DNA of 64,000 nt from DTPU01 sp963827855 (GCA_963827855.1 CAWHBY010000002.1:3596001-3660000); one strand, 5' to 3'. Shown: positions 1 to 9,757, counted from the first letter of the stretch. Numbers and translations are program-made. Notes: generated by a model not told the origin, from the letters alone.

Positions 1-1815
1 ACAATGCAGGCCTCGTTGCCGTGGGTATTGGTATGCTGGATGATTGGCGTTCTGATCTTGAGTGTCCGGCTACTGTTCGGACTCATCGGCGTGTGGCGGT
101 GGCGCCGGAAGCTGGAGCCTCTGACGCAAGGACTCACGGAACGCGTGGCTTGGCTCAGCGAGCGGCTGGGCATGGCGGGCTTCTCCCGCGTGTTCGTTTC
201 CCGACGGGCCGTTGAGGTGGTGGCGATAGGCTATATGCGTCCGATGGTCTTGCTGCCTGCCGCTGTAGTGACTCAGATGCCGCCGGAGATGCTTGAGGCC
301 GTCATTGCGCACGAACTGGCACATATCCGTCGGTTTGACCTGTGGGTCAACCTTGCCCAGCGGGTCGTCGAGATTCTGTTGTTCTACCATCCGGTTGTCT
401 GGTGGCTGTCAAATCGCGTTCGCAGTGAGCGGGAACTGTGTTGCGATGAGTTGGCCGTTAGTGCCACAGGAGAGCGGCTGACCTATGCCCGGGCGCTGGA
501 GAGCGCAGGCAGAATCCGGCTTGCCATGGGGCGGCCGGCCCTGGCCCTGGGATTCAGGAATGGAAGCAGGTCCACGCTGAGCCGTGTGCGGCACATCCTC
601 GGTCTGGCACCCATGCCCCCCGATTCCCGGCTTTGGCTGGCCGGGGCCGTCACTGTCGTTCTGCTCGCGATCCTTGCCATGCCTACCGCCTTGGTCTTGA
701 CCGCCAGAGGCCAAGCACAACCGGCGGCCCAGAAAGCAGACAAATCCACCCAATCAACCCCCGCGAACGCCGCAGGCACCGAAAGACCGGCACGACGTCG
801 CTATGCCGGACAGATGTTCAACTCCAAGATGGCGTTGAGTGTGTGGGTCGTTCGGGAGGTCGGAGACGTTCCGAGATCGATTGGACAGATGCCAAGCGCC
901 TCTCCGATCTGGATCCCTGCATGTTGTTCTTGGCTGGTACAACCCACGGTGCCGGTGGAGGACTGGGACCTGCTTATCACTGAAATGAGCCGAAGTGGCA
1001 TTCCAGGCCTGAAACTGGAACCCGCCACAGACTCCGACTTGAGGCACATAGCGGGTCTGGGCGGCCTGCAGTTCCTGGATTTGAGCGGGACGTCAGTCAC
1101 AGATGCTGGTTTGGCTCAACTGGAAGGCCTGACGAAATTGGAGTGGTTGGACCTGACCGGCACTCCGGTCACGGATGCAGGCCTCGCCCACCTCAAGGGC
1201 CTGACCGGACTGCAGGAGTTGAATCTGCACAGGACTCGGATCACGGGTCCAGGCTTAGCCCATCTCAAGGATATGACTAGATTGCGCAACCTGCGGTTGG
1301 ACACTACCGACCTCGCGGATGCGGGTCTGGAGCATCTCAAGGGCCTGAAGGGGTTGGAGCAGTTGAAACTGGGCTACACTCTGATCACGGATGCAGGCAT
1401 GGCCCATCTCAAAGGCCTCACCGGATTACGGGAGTTGTACCTGCCCTACACAAGGATCACCGATGCCGGCTTGGCCCACCTCAAGGGCCTGACGGGATTG
1501 AAGATGTTATCCTTGGGCTATACCTACATTACAGATGCAGGTCTGGTCCATCTCAAGGATCTGACCGGATTGACGTGGTTGAACCTGGCCAACGCACGAA
1601 TCAGGGGTGCGGGCCTGGAGCATCTCAGGGGTCTGCCCGAACTGATATCGCTCGATCTGAGTGATACCCTGATCATGGATGCTGGCCTCGAGCATCTCAA
1701 GGGTCTGACCGGATTGCAGGTTGTATGGCTGGACAGTACCTGGGTCACAGATGAGGGTAGAGCACAGCTCAGACAGAGCATGCCGAAGCTATCTATCGGT
1801 GAGACGGCGAAGTAG
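1..1815 (+). CDS. M56 (BlaR1/MecR1-type) membrane peptidase with leucine-rich repeat sensor, 5' partial
   Basis: The frame is open from the first base and family members carry more N-terminal membrane segments, so the true start lies upstream of the window. Counting from the ATG at base 4, a membrane helix covers about residues 8-30. The zinc motif HELAH is at 103-107 and the third ligand is probably in CCDE near 146-149; this is the gluzincin core of antirepressor peptidases. Another helix lies near 215-235. From about residue 340 there are roughly ten 24-residue leucine-rich repeats of the form LKGLTGL-x-x-L-x-L, with T-x-ITDAGLAH. BlaR1 has a penicillin-binding sensor there instead. Its usual BlaI-type partner repressor is not visible and may be upstream. 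Confidence 0.85.
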   Translation, partial: TMQASLPWVLVCWMIGVLILSVRLLFGLIGVWRWRRKLEPLTQGLTERVAWLSERLGMAGFSRVFVSRRAVEVVAIGYMRPMVLLPAAVVTQMPPEMLEAVIAHELAHIRRFDLWVNLAQRVVEILLFYHPVVWWLSNRVRSERELCCDELAVSATGERLTYARALESAGRIRLAMGRPALALGFRNGSRSTLSRVRHILGLAPMPPDSRLWLAGAVTVVLLAILAMPTALVLTARGQAQPAAQKADKSTQSTPANAAGTERPARRRYAGQMFNSKMALSVWVVREVGDVPRSIGQMPSASPIWIPACCSWLVQPTVPVEDWDLLITEMSRSGIPGLKLEPATDSDLRHIAGLGGLQFLDLSGTSVTDAGLAQLEGLTKLEWLDLTGTPVTDAGLAHLKGLTGLQELNLHRTRITGPGLAHLKDMTRLRNLRLDTTDLADAGLEHLKGLKGLEQLKLGYTLITDAGMAHLKGLTGLRELYLPYTRITDAGLAHLKGLTGLKMLSLGYTYITDAGLVHLKDLTGLTWLNLANARIRGAGLEHLRGLPELISLDLSDTLIMDAGLEHLKGLTGLQVVWLDSTWVTDEGRAQLRQSMPKLSIGETAK

Positions 1816-1991
1816 GAGACAGCGTCTTCCTCCGCGACTTCTGCCAGGAGGTCAATGCATCGAGCGAGCACGGCTGACGTGGCCAGCCAGATGGGGGTGC
1901 GCTCTGTACTTCCTGCAACGGTCGGCCCCTGGAGCCCAAACTGGACGGTCTTGTTGAACGCATTCATGGACTCATGGGAAAGGAGAGAGAC

Positions 1992-4670
1992 ATGGCGACT
2001 CGGATGAGTGTCGGTTCAACCCTGCTACTCTTGACCTGCGCCCTCGCCATTCTGTTGGGCACAGGCCTGCTCCGCTGCCTGCAGGCAGCGGAGATTGCGC
2101 CAGTCCCCGCGGCCGCCGGCCAGACGGAGAGGGATGCCATCCGACCCCCGCCCACCCCTGCAGGAACAGACGATGTGGTAGATCCCAACACCGGGATCAG
2201 GTTTGTCGTGGCCAAGACGATTGCCGGACCCAGCGATATCATCGAAGGCCAAGACCGAGTCACGATGTCGCCGAACGGCAAGTTCCTTCTATGGAATGGC
2301 TGCGTGGTGCCCTTGGACGGCAGCCCCGCCTTCACGTTGAAGGAACTTCAGGGCTCTGGCGTCGATTCGTGGTCGGCCTCGTGGTCGCCTGATGGGCAGC
2401 AGATTGCGTTCAACACCCAAGGTGTCGCGATACTGCCTGTCTCCCCGGAAACCGGCCGGCCTACCGGTGCGGTCCGCAAGGTCCTGGAAGGCAGAGGGCG
2501 CTGGTTGCTTGGAAGAATCTACTGGACCGCAGACTCGCAGCGAATCCTCTTCGTCACATTGAATCGCCAAATGCGGCCGGAAGCGGGGAGCGTCACGCTC
2601 CGCGACGGCCGTCTGGACAAACACCCGGACTACGCCGAATTTGGGCTCGTCTCACCCGACGGCAAGACGGTCGCCTACTCCCTGCCGCAGGACGGCATCT
2701 GGGCCAAACCGGTCGGTGGCGGAGCTGCGTTGATTGCCCGGGCCCGTTCGGGGGGATGGCTGTACGATGACCCCGAACTCTGGACCTCTGATAGCCAATG
2801 GGTGGCGAGTGCGGTCGATGGGTGGTTCCGCCAAGAGATCCACTTTGCCCGGCTATCAGATGGGCATAACCTAGACGTGCTTCCGCCGGAGGCTGTAGGG
2901 ACATTTGTTGACAGATCCAAGGATGGCAAGAAGCTGCTCTTCTACCGCTCTGCCTTTGAGTTGCGGACTGCTCCGAAGGCGGTGCCTGTCTCGGGCGGCG
3001 TTGCTTCAAGCATGGGCCCGTTGGCTGGCTTGGACGACATCCAGGATCTCTCGTGGACCGCAGATTCCGCTTCGTTGGGGTTGCTCGGGAACGATAAAGA
3101 GGGTCGTCAGCAGCTGTTGTGGTCTATCCCCCTCGCAGGAACAGCTCGCATTCGGTTCAATATGGACACGCTTGGGGCAGATGAGCCATCGTTGTGGTCG
3201 CTCTCACCTGATGGCACAAAGTTGTTTTGCGGGCGGTGGCCGGGCTGGGATCAGGGGATCAGGGAGCAGGATCTGTACGTCATTCCCATCTCTCTGAAAG
3301 ACGGCAGGGCGACAGGTCCGGCCACATTACTCGCCAGAAGATGGCGTCCTACGAATCCAGCGCTTACCGAGAGGATAGGCGCCTGGTCTTCCGACGGAAC
3401 GAGGATTGCCTTACCGCAGAAGGGTGATCAGGGATATGAGCTCTGGGTTTTGTTCGCCGACGGCTCCACGCCCGTCCGGATCGCTCAAGTCCCCGACGAG
3501 GTGCGGCCATGTCCGCAATGGTCGCCGGATGGCAAGATGATCGCCTTCAATCTCATCGCAGCAGATCGCGAGAGGGTCCAGGTGATCGCTGCAGAAGGCG
3601 GGACGACCAGGACCCTCATAACCATGCCTAAGGGACAATCAGCTGCTCCTTCTGGTTGGTCGCCTGACAGCAAAGAGGTCGTCATAGCGTGCGATGCGAC
3701 GATCTCGGGCTTCCCTGTCACCGGTGGCAGCGCCCGGGTGGTAGTCAGATTGCAGGAGGCCGGCTATGAGGGCGTCTCATGGCTCAGTTGGTCTCCGGAT
3801 GGGCAGCGCCTCGCTTTCTATGGCGGGAAGAGGGGCGAGCCGAGCCGGCTGTGTCTGTTCTCGCCGAGTACCGGCAAGATCGACGAATTGGAGAACAGCC
3901 CGAAGAACGCCTGGAGTTTTGTTTGGTCGCCGGACAGCAGGACGATTTGCTGCGTTGCCGAGGAGCCTGTCAAGATGCGCCCGGCAGGCGTGCTTCGAGA
4001 ACTGGACGTGGCGGAGGTTGTTCAGAAGGCACCGCCCGTCGCCGAGAAGAAGCCGCCACAGATCAATCCGGCCCCGGCAGCGGAGCTTGTCACCGGGCCC
4101 GTCTTCTCGGACAACTTCGATACCGGCCCTTCCAAGTACTGGCGGATTGTGGACTCGAACAAAGAGGCATCGCCCCCACCCGGGCACGCGGTCGAGAACG
4201 GCCAGTTGATGCTGTCGAATTCCAGCTTTCGACTCCACCCAATCGACTGGACGGACTACATCGTGACCGTACGCGTCTGCGTGAAAGAGTCCGTGGCCTC
4301 GGGAGAAGGGGTTTGTGGTGTTTACGCGAGGACAACACCCAGCAACTTCGGCATCAGAAACATGGATCGCTACCAGTTGGCCATAGTCTGCAACAACAAC
4401 GTTCCCGAGAAGCTGTACCTGGGCATCAACTATCGCGACGCATCCAACACGGCGCACGAGGCTCAAATGGACGGATCTCCCTGCAGCCTGGTCCGGGACA
4501 AGTGGTACACGCTGGGATTCGAGGTCCGAGGCCGGCACTTGCGCGGGTATCTGGACGGCAAGCTCATGGTCGAGGCAATCGATGCGAGGTTGCTCAAGGG
4601 CGGAGTGTGGCTCGGTGCCTGGAGATCCCGCGCCCTCTTCGACGACTTCAGCGCACGGCAACTGCCTTGA
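1992..4670 (+). CDS. Secreted PD40 (TolB-like) beta-propeller protein with C-terminal LamG/DUF1080-like domain
   Basis: The ATG at 1992 is preferred over an upstream ATG at 1974 because AGGAGAG sits 5-10 bases before it. The N-terminus has a signal-type hydrophobic stretch ending near LQAAEIAP. The body has many PD40 blades with WSPDG, WTADS, WSPDS or LSPDG cores, typical of TolB-like propellers that bind proteins or peptides outside the cytoplasm. After a linker, about residues 690-890 look like a concanavalin-type module (FSDNFDTG near its start, GVWLGAWRSRALFDDF near its end), as in DUF1080 sugar-binding proteins. There is no catalytic evidence. It follows the peptidase gene by 176 bases with no visible promoter, so co-transcription is possible. 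Confidence 0.8.
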   Translation: MATRMSVGSTLLLLTCALAILLGTGLLRCLQAAEIAPVPAAAGQTERDAIRPPPTPAGTDDVVDPNTGIRFVVAKTIAGPSDIIEGQDRVTMSPNGKFLLWNGCVVPLDGSPAFTLKELQGSGVDSWSASWSPDGQQIAFNTQGVAILPVSPETGRPTGAVRKVLEGRGRWLLGRIYWTADSQRILFVTLNRQMRPEAGSVTLRDGRLDKHPDYAEFGLVSPDGKTVAYSLPQDGIWAKPVGGGAALIARARSGGWLYDDPELWTSDSQWVASAVDGWFRQEIHFARLSDGHNLDVLPPEAVGTFVDRSKDGKKLLFYRSAFELRTAPKAVPVSGGVASSMGPLAGLDDIQDLSWTADSASLGLLGNDKEGRQQLLWSIPLAGTARIRFNMDTLGADEPSLWSLSPDGTKLFCGRWPGWDQGIREQDLYVIPISLKDGRATGPATLLARRWRPTNPALTERIGAWSSDGTRIALPQKGDQGYELWVLFADGSTPVRIAQVPDEVRPCPQWSPDGKMIAFNLIAADRERVQVIAAEGGTTRTLITMPKGQSAAPSGWSPDSKEVVIACDATISGFPVTGGSARVVVRLQEAGYEGVSWLSWSPDGQRLAFYGGKRGEPSRLCLFSPSTGKIDELENSPKNAWSFVWSPDSRTICCVAEEPVKMRPAGVLRELDVAEVVQKAPPVAEKKPPQINPAPAAELVTGPVFSDNFDTGPSKYWRIVDSNKEASPPPGHAVENGQLMLSNSSFRLHPIDWTDYIVTVRVCVKESVASGEGVCGVYARTTPSNFGIRNMDRYQLAIVCNNNVPEKLYLGINYRDASNTAHEAQMDGSPCSLVRDKWYTLGFEVRGRHLRGYLDGKLMVEAIDARLLKGGVWLGAWRSRALFDDFSARQLP

Positions 4671-4737
4671 ACCTCCGCTAGAGACTCGCCAAGACGGAGG
4701 ATACTTGTATGGGACACCGTGACTATCCGCGACCATC

Positions 4738-5685
4738 ATGGGAAGCCGTCACGGCGGCAGCAAGGCCAAGGCACTACCGAGCAAGGCCCTGGCGGAACAC
4801 TTCCGCAACATGAAGTATGCCCAGCTCAATTCAGACGTGTTCACCGGCATTGTGGACTTCGACTGGTAGCAACTCATTGAGGAGTATCGCAAGGCCAAAC
4901 AGGTAGAGGGACTACAGGAGGCATCGATCTACGAGACACGGCTGACCTTGAGACATTTCGAGCGGCTGGTCGGGACCTGCTCATCTCGCCAGATCACCCA
5001 GCAGGTTCTGGACAAGTTCATCCTGAAACGGGGCGAAGAGGTGGGGAAGAACACCCTGAACAAGGACATCAGGAACCTTGGGGCGTTCTTGAACTGGGCG
5101 ATCAAGAACCGGTATGTGCCTCCGGATCTGGTGGTGAAGAGGGTGAAGGTCCAGCAGAAATCCGTGCAGGCCCTGTCCCCACAGCAGGTGCAGGCCTTGG
5201 TCACGGCAGCCTCGGACTACCCGACGTTGCGATTGCGGATACTGCTGGCAGTGACGACGGGGCTGAGACGTGGCGACATCCAGGCCATACGGATCGGCGA
5301 CGTTCACTTTGATCGGAGCACGATCACGACCCAGAACCGCAAGGCAGGCAAGGCCATGGCCGAGCGGCCTATTCTCGAAGAGGTCATGACAGAGCTATCC
5401 AACCATGTCAGCAAGCTCCCGGATGGACAGGAGAGGCTCTTCGGGGACAGCTTCTCGCCGAAACTCCGGAAGAAGGTCTGGAAGGCTGCAGGCCTGCCCA
5501 GGGTGAAGTTCCATGATCTGCGGAAGACGTTCGCCTCCCTGTTGGCCCAAAGGGGTGTCTCGACTGCGGTCACGCAGAGGCTGCTGGAGCACTCCACCGC
5601 TCAGCTCACCAACGACGTCTACACGAACGTGGATCCGGTGCTGCGGCAGGCCATCAGCCAACTGCCGGTGGCGGAGTGGGTGTGA
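4738..5685 (+). pseudogene. Tyrosine recombinase/integrase interrupted by an in-frame TAG
   Basis: From ATG 4738 one frame runs to the stop at 5683-5685 except for a TAG at 4867-4869. Both sides read as integrase: KALPSKALAEHF before it, and a SAM-like core-binding domain (LIEEYRKAKQVEGLQEAS, then LRHFERLVG) after it. The catalytic half is intact: Arg in TTGLRRGD, HDLRKTF (HxxR), a second His in LLEHS and the nucleophile Tyr in NDVYTNVDP. Translation could restart at TTG 4948, giving 245 residues without the first part of the DNA-binding domain. Either a nonsense mutation or an assembly error explains the TAG. No attachment site or phage genes are nearby. Confidence 0.75.
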
Positions 5686-5941
5686 TTGTCCAGCCGCAGG
5701 CTCGGACCTGACTGCCGGTTCTGGACCCTACGAGACCGGCCCCTTTGGATGCCTCCACGATGTGCTTGACTGGCTCAGTATCCGTCCGGCCAGCCAAATT
5801 GCAGAATCTGCATTGTGAGGGTGAATGCACCTTCGTTCGTGGTTGATCTGAGCCTCGCTGATCGGGTATCCTATGGAAGGAGGTTCCGAGAGGACCATGG
5901 CGGCTTCATCCAGTGTGGCTATGGGGTGGGGAGGTAGAAGA

Positions 5942-7990
5942 ATGGGTGCGAAGAGGAGCCTACAGTTCGTGCGGACCATGTCTGTGCTGATTGCTCTCCA
6001 CCTGGTCAGCTTGCCTGCCCAGGCTAAGTACAGCGGAGGCAGTGGTACAGCCATGGACCCCTACCAGATCGCTAATGCCCAAGACCTGATCGCTCTGGGG
6101 GCTAACACGGGCGACTACGCGGCTTGTTTCGTCCTGACCGCTGACATCGACCTGTCGGGCCGTACATTTACCAATGCCGTCATTGCACCTAATGCCGACG
6201 GGGCGATGCAGACTTTTCAAGGCACGGATTTTACCGGTTCCTTTGACGGAAACGGCCGCAGGATCACCGGTCTCACGATAGATACTGGTGGCGCAGGCAA
6301 GACCTGGCTGGGTTTGTTCGGGGAGATTGGCTCGGAGGGTCGGGTCAGGAACCTCGTCGTTGAGAACGTAACCCTTGCAGCCGGCGACTATTCAATCCTC
6401 ATCGGTGGCCTGGTAGGGGTCAACTGGGGCAGCGTAGTGGACTGTCAGGCTGCGGGTATGGTCGTGACAGGCGATCACTCCGCTGCGGTTGGTCTGTTGG
6501 CAGGAACAAATAGACGCCCGGGCACCGTCGCCAGATGCCATGCAGTGGGCAGCGTGTGCTGTGGAAGCAACTCTACCCAGATTGGTGGATTGGTCGGAAC
6601 GAATTACCACACTACCATACGGGAAAGCTACGCCATATGTGATGTGACTGCTGTGAACGACTCCAACCTTGTTGGCGGATTGGTGGGAATAAACGCCAAT
6701 GGTGCTTGGATCAGCGATTGCTACGCGATGGGCACTGTATTGGCGGGATACGGCGCAAAGCGAGTCGGTGGTCTGGTAGGACAGGGCACTACCGTCGCCA
6801 ACTGCTATGCTGTGTCTCGTGTGATAGTGGGCGACGATTCCAGATCGATCGGCGGTTTGGCAGGCGTTGGAACGGTATCGAATTCCTATTGGGATGTCCA
6901 GGCGACCGGGCTGATCCTGAGTGGCGGCGGATCGGGGAGGAACACTGCGGAGTTGATGGATCCCAATACCTTTGTCGGCTGGAATTGTGGCGGAGAGATC
7001 GTGTGGACCGTCGATCGCGGCCGGGATTACCCACGACTGGCATGGGAGAAGAAACCCGGAGCGCCCATTCCTTCCTACCATCTATCGGATTTCCTCGCTG
7101 GTGCCGGCACCTGCAAGGATCCATACCGGGTCTCCTCCCCGGCAGACCTTGACAAAGTGGGTCGATTCCCAGGGGACTGGGACAAGCAGTTCGTCTTGAC
7201 CACGGACATCGACATGTCTGCCTATGGCGGTGACCGTTACCAGATCATCGGAATAACACCAGAAAGTGGCTTCACGGGCGTGTTCGATGGTGCCGGTCAC
7301 GTGATCAGGGAATTGTCCATAAGAGCCGGAGATCTCTCTACGGTAGGTGTTTTCGGGTGGACGAGCGGTCGAGTCAGCAACTTGGGCGTGGAGAACGTAA
7401 GTATCACCAGCACGGGGGGCATGTCCAACGTGGGAGGGCTCGCGGGGGACAACTACCAGGGCAGGATAAGCAACTGTTACGCGAGAGTGGACATGAGGGA
7501 CGCTGGGGTCGGCTCCCTCGCCAGCGTGTTCGTGGGTGGCTTGGTAGGCCGCAACGACTTCGGCGTCATTACTAGCTCTTATGCTACCGGCAGCATCAGT
7601 GGTGGCAACAACTCCTTGTATTTCGGCGGCTTAGCAGGGATAGACAAAGGAGGGAGCATCGTCAATTGCTACGCGGCGGCAAGAGTCAGCGTGGGCAATG
7701 GCTCAATCTGGATCGGGGGATTGGTAGGACTCAAACAATGGGGGGGGCCGGATTGCCCGTGTCCTCCCGGCGTTTGTGAGAATCCATTCTGGGATATCGA
7801 GGCTTCCGGGCAGACCAGCGGGTCTTGTGGCACGGGTAAGACCACGGCCGAGATGCAGACGGCCCAGACGTTTCTGGATGCCGGCTGGGACTTCGTGGGC
7901 GAGACAAAGAACGGCACGGAGGACATCTGGTGGATCAACGAAGGTCGGGACTATCCGAGGTTATGGTGGGAACTGACTCAAGGGAATTGA
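5942..7990 (+). CDS. Secreted GLUG-repeat protein
   Basis: The ATG at 5942 has GGGGAGG 7 bases upstream and opens a clear signal peptide (KRSLQFVRTMSVLIALHL, cleavage near PAQA-KY). Upstream ATGs at 5873 and 5897 are in frame but lack this arrangement. The mature protein has two similar halves, each opening with GAGTxxDPYxxxxxxDL and TxDIDxSxxxF, followed by runs of GLUG-type repeats (IGGLVG, VGGLVG, NCYA). GLUG repeats form beta-helical surface or secreted proteins, often in adhesins or IgA-peptidase-like proteins. No catalytic domain or dockerin is visible, so the substrate is unknown. Flanking gaps are large and the gene looks monocistronic. Confidence 0.8.
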   Translation: MGAKRSLQFVRTMSVLIALHLVSLPAQAKYSGGSGTAMDPYQIANAQDLIALGANTGDYAACFVLTADIDLSGRTFTNAVIAPNADGAMQTFQGTDFTGSFDGNGRRITGLTIDTGGAGKTWLGLFGEIGSEGRVRNLVVENVTLAAGDYSILIGGLVGVNWGSVVDCQAAGMVVTGDHSAAVGLLAGTNRRPGTVARCHAVGSVCCGSNSTQIGGLVGTNYHTTIRESYAICDVTAVNDSNLVGGLVGINANGAWISDCYAMGTVLAGYGAKRVGGLVGQGTTVANCYAVSRVIVGDDSRSIGGLAGVGTVSNSYWDVQATGLILSGGGSGRNTAELMDPNTFVGWNCGGEIVWTVDRGRDYPRLAWEKKPGAPIPSYHLSDFLAGAGTCKDPYRVSSPADLDKVGRFPGDWDKQFVLTTDIDMSAYGGDRYQIIGITPESGFTGVFDGAGHVIRELSIRAGDLSTVGVFGWTSGRVSNLGVENVSITSTGGMSNVGGLAGDNYQGRISNCYARVDMRDAGVGSLASVFVGGLVGRNDFGVITSSYATGSISGGNNSLYFGGLAGIDKGGSIVNCYAAARVSVGNGSIWIGGLVGLKQWGGPDCPCPPGVCENPFWDIEASGQTSGSCGTGKTTAEMQTAQTFLDAGWDFVGETKNGTEDIWWINEGRDYPRLWWELTQGN

Positions 7991-8383
7991 CTCCGGCCTT
8001 GCTCCTCGCTCGCGGGACGATCGGAAAGAACCTCCGCAGCGGACCACGTAGAAATGTGACCCGGGCGGAGCCGAAATGTCGCTGCGTAGGTCGTGACTTC
8101 TTGACACCAAAATGTCTCCACCCGGACCTATTCCGCATAAAACAGTCCGCCTCAGACCCCCTGTCAAGAACAAAAGAATGCGGGTCGAGCGGTTTATCAG
8201 ACGCAACATAGTTCTTGTTGAACTATGCGCTTCTGCGATTCGGCCTGGAGCGGTGACCAGGGGTGCCGCCTCGCTCATTCCTTCGTGTCCGGCTTGCGGA
8301 GCAGCTCTGCCGCACGAGGTTTCGACGAGTGATGCGAGCATGGGCCGGGGTCAGGTTGAGATCCTTTATGTATTGGCCTTGAA

Positions 8384-8533
8384 ACGTTCGCGTTCACAGC
8401 GAAGCGGTTCACGTCCCCGTTCACGAGGAGGCTCGTGCGAATCGTGGCGATGCTCACGCGGATGATCGAGCGAGGAAGCCACGTTCGTGAGGGGGATGTC
8501 GTGTACGCGTACGGGAACGAGAACGGGAACGAA
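8384..8533 (+). repeat. Low-complexity inverted repeat (GTTCAC / GGGAACGA words)
   Basis: The left arm (about 8384-8424) repeats GTTCGCGTTCAC and GTTCACG. The right arm (about 8501-8533) repeats the complementary words GGGAACGAGAACGGGAACGA. The 75-base centre is unique. It has the same architecture as the spacers at 9.6, 10.9, 20.3 and 61 kb, with different words. Confidence 0.5.
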
Positions 8534-8638
8534 GGGTGATCAGGCCAACCAGAGGGTCCAGCCGACTCGCAATAGCTCGTGCCTGACCCTCGGCATTCTA
8601 TGCCGCAGCGATTGCCCTGCCTTCCGGTTGACGCGCCT

Positions 8639-8666
8639 TTGCATGATGGGTCCATCGCGGTACAAT
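8639..8666 (+). promoter_or_regulatory. Putative sigma-70-type promoter of the ECF sigma gene
   Basis: TTGCAT (8639-8644), a 16-base spacer and TACAAT (8661-8666). The expected start point is within a few bases of the ATG at 8674, and no Shine-Dalgarno sequence is present, so the message may be leaderless. Confidence 0.35.
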
Positions 8667-8673
8667 CCGTTTC

Positions 8674-9597
8674 ATGACGAAGGTCACAGAGGCCGAACAG
8701 TATCTGCTGGACGGGGTCCGGCGCGGGGATGACCGGGCGTGGGCCCAGTTGGTGGAACGCTACGAGGGCAGGCTCATGACCTTTGCCAAGGCCAGGGTGC
8801 CGCAGTCCGCGGACAGCGAGGACCTGGTCCAGGAGACGTTCATCTCCTTCATCAAGGGACTGCCGCAGTTCAGGCAGGACTGCAACCTGGAGACCTACCT
8901 CTTCTCCCTGCTTCGCAGGAAGATCATCGATACCTACCGGCGTAGGGCTGCGAGTCACGTGTGCCTGTTGCAGGACAAGGCCGAGGCGGGCCAGCAAGAA
9001 GAGTCCTCCGACAGCCTGGAACAGCGGGCCTCACTGGATCCCTCCGTGAGCTGGTACGTCCGAAGGGACGAGCGGCTGGATCTGCAGCGCCAGGCCCTGG
9101 AAGGGGCCCTGACACACCTGCTGGAAGGTCTCAAGCAGTCCCTGGACTTTTCTGCCCTCAAGACGGTGGAGCTCCTGTTCTTTGCGCAGCGGCCCAACAG
9201 CCAGGTGGCCGAGGTCCTGGGGATCTCGTGCAACCAGGTGGGCGTCTTCAAGCATCGCTGCCTCAAGCAGATCCGCGAGTGGGTGGCCGCCTCAGGCGTG
9301 CAGGAGGCCTTTCCTGCGGACGACGACTCGCTCGGCGGTGCGGCAGGGGACCTGCTGACGGAGGTGTGGCAGTCACAGCGGCTCAGTTGTCCCAAGCGGA
9401 TGACGATCGGCGGATTCGTGCTGGGGACCCTGGATCCGGACTGGCGGGCGTACGTGGACTTCCACCTCAACACCCTGGGCTGTCACTTCTGCAGGGCCAA
9501 TCTCGAAGACCTCAGGCCGCGGCCCCAAGAGCAGATCCCACCCGTGCTGCGGACCCGGATCATGGAGTCTACCGTCGGCTTCCTGAAGAAGCCGTAA
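8674..9597 (+). CDS. ECF-type RNA polymerase sigma factor
   Basis: Region 2 is clear near residues 10-95 (DDRAWAQLVERYEGRLMTF, then DSEDLVQETFISFI and LETYLFSLLRRKIIDTYRR). Region 4 is near 160-205 (VAEVLGISCNQVGVFKHRCL), a helix-turn-helix contacting the -35 element. The protein has 307 residues, against about 180-200 for a typical ECF sigma. The extra 80-100 C-terminal residues include GGFVLGTLDPDWRAYVDFHL followed by GCHFCRANLEDL. That resembles an anti-sigma zinc-binding segment (HxxxCxxC) fused to the sigma factor, an arrangement consistent with planctomycete ECF families. No separate anti-sigma gene is adjacent. The target genes cannot be told from this window. Confidence 0.85.
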   Translation: MTKVTEAEQYLLDGVRRGDDRAWAQLVERYEGRLMTFAKARVPQSADSEDLVQETFISFIKGLPQFRQDCNLETYLFSLLRRKIIDTYRRRAASHVCLLQDKAEAGQQEESSDSLEQRASLDPSVSWYVRRDERLDLQRQALEGALTHLLEGLKQSLDFSALKTVELLFFAQRPNSQVAEVLGISCNQVGVFKHRCLKQIREWVAASGVQEAFPADDDSLGGAAGDLLTEVWQSQRLSCPKRMTIGGFVLGTLDPDWRAYVDFHLNTLGCHFCRANLEDLRPRPQEQIPPVLRTRIMESTVGFLKKP

Positions 9598-9600
9598 CAC

Positions 9601-9740
9601 CCAAAGACCGAAATCAAATGTCAAAAACCAAAGATCAAAATGACAATGCAAAGATCAAAAAGGGGGCAGAGCCCGTGGCGGCAGCCATCTTTGCGTTTTG
9701 ATCTGTACTTCTGCATTTTGATTCTTGATCTTTGATTTCA
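9601..9740 (+). repeat. Low-complexity inverted repeat (ATCAAA words) between convergent genes
   Basis: The left arm (about 9602-9661) is built from AAATCAAA, AAAGATCAAAA and similar. The right arm (about 9690-9740) has the complements TTTTGATC, ATTTTGATTC and GATCTTTGATTT. The centre is GC-rich and contains GGGGGCAGAGCCC. It fills the gap between the sigma factor gene and flhB, which converge, so a terminator role is possible. Confidence 0.6.
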
Positions 9741-9757
9741 GATATCCAAGGCCTCGG

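Larger units (their letters stand above)
7991..8673 (+). other. Gene-free spacer between GLUG gene and sigma factor gene
   Basis: No credible gene is seen. Near 8050-8125 the short word AAATGT recurs three times in similar context (AAATGTGACC, AAATGTCGCT, AAATGTCTCC), which could be a remnant of multiple terminal repeats of an insertion sequence; this is weak. The right half holds a low-complexity inverted repeat (separate entry), then a promoter for the sigma factor gene. Confidence 0.4.

Noticed and set aside
3777..4739. 320-codon minus-strand frame opposite the first PD40 gene
   Set aside because: No family features, and the plus-strand sequence is coding throughout.
4867..4869. Pyrrolysine or other recoding of the integrase TAG
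   Set aside because: Other genes in the window use TAG as an ordinary stop, and no Pyl machinery is seen; nonsense mutation or error is simpler.
9601..9740. CRISPR array in the ATCAAA-rich spacer
   Set aside because: Words are short, irregular and without unique spacers of constant length, and no cas genes are present.
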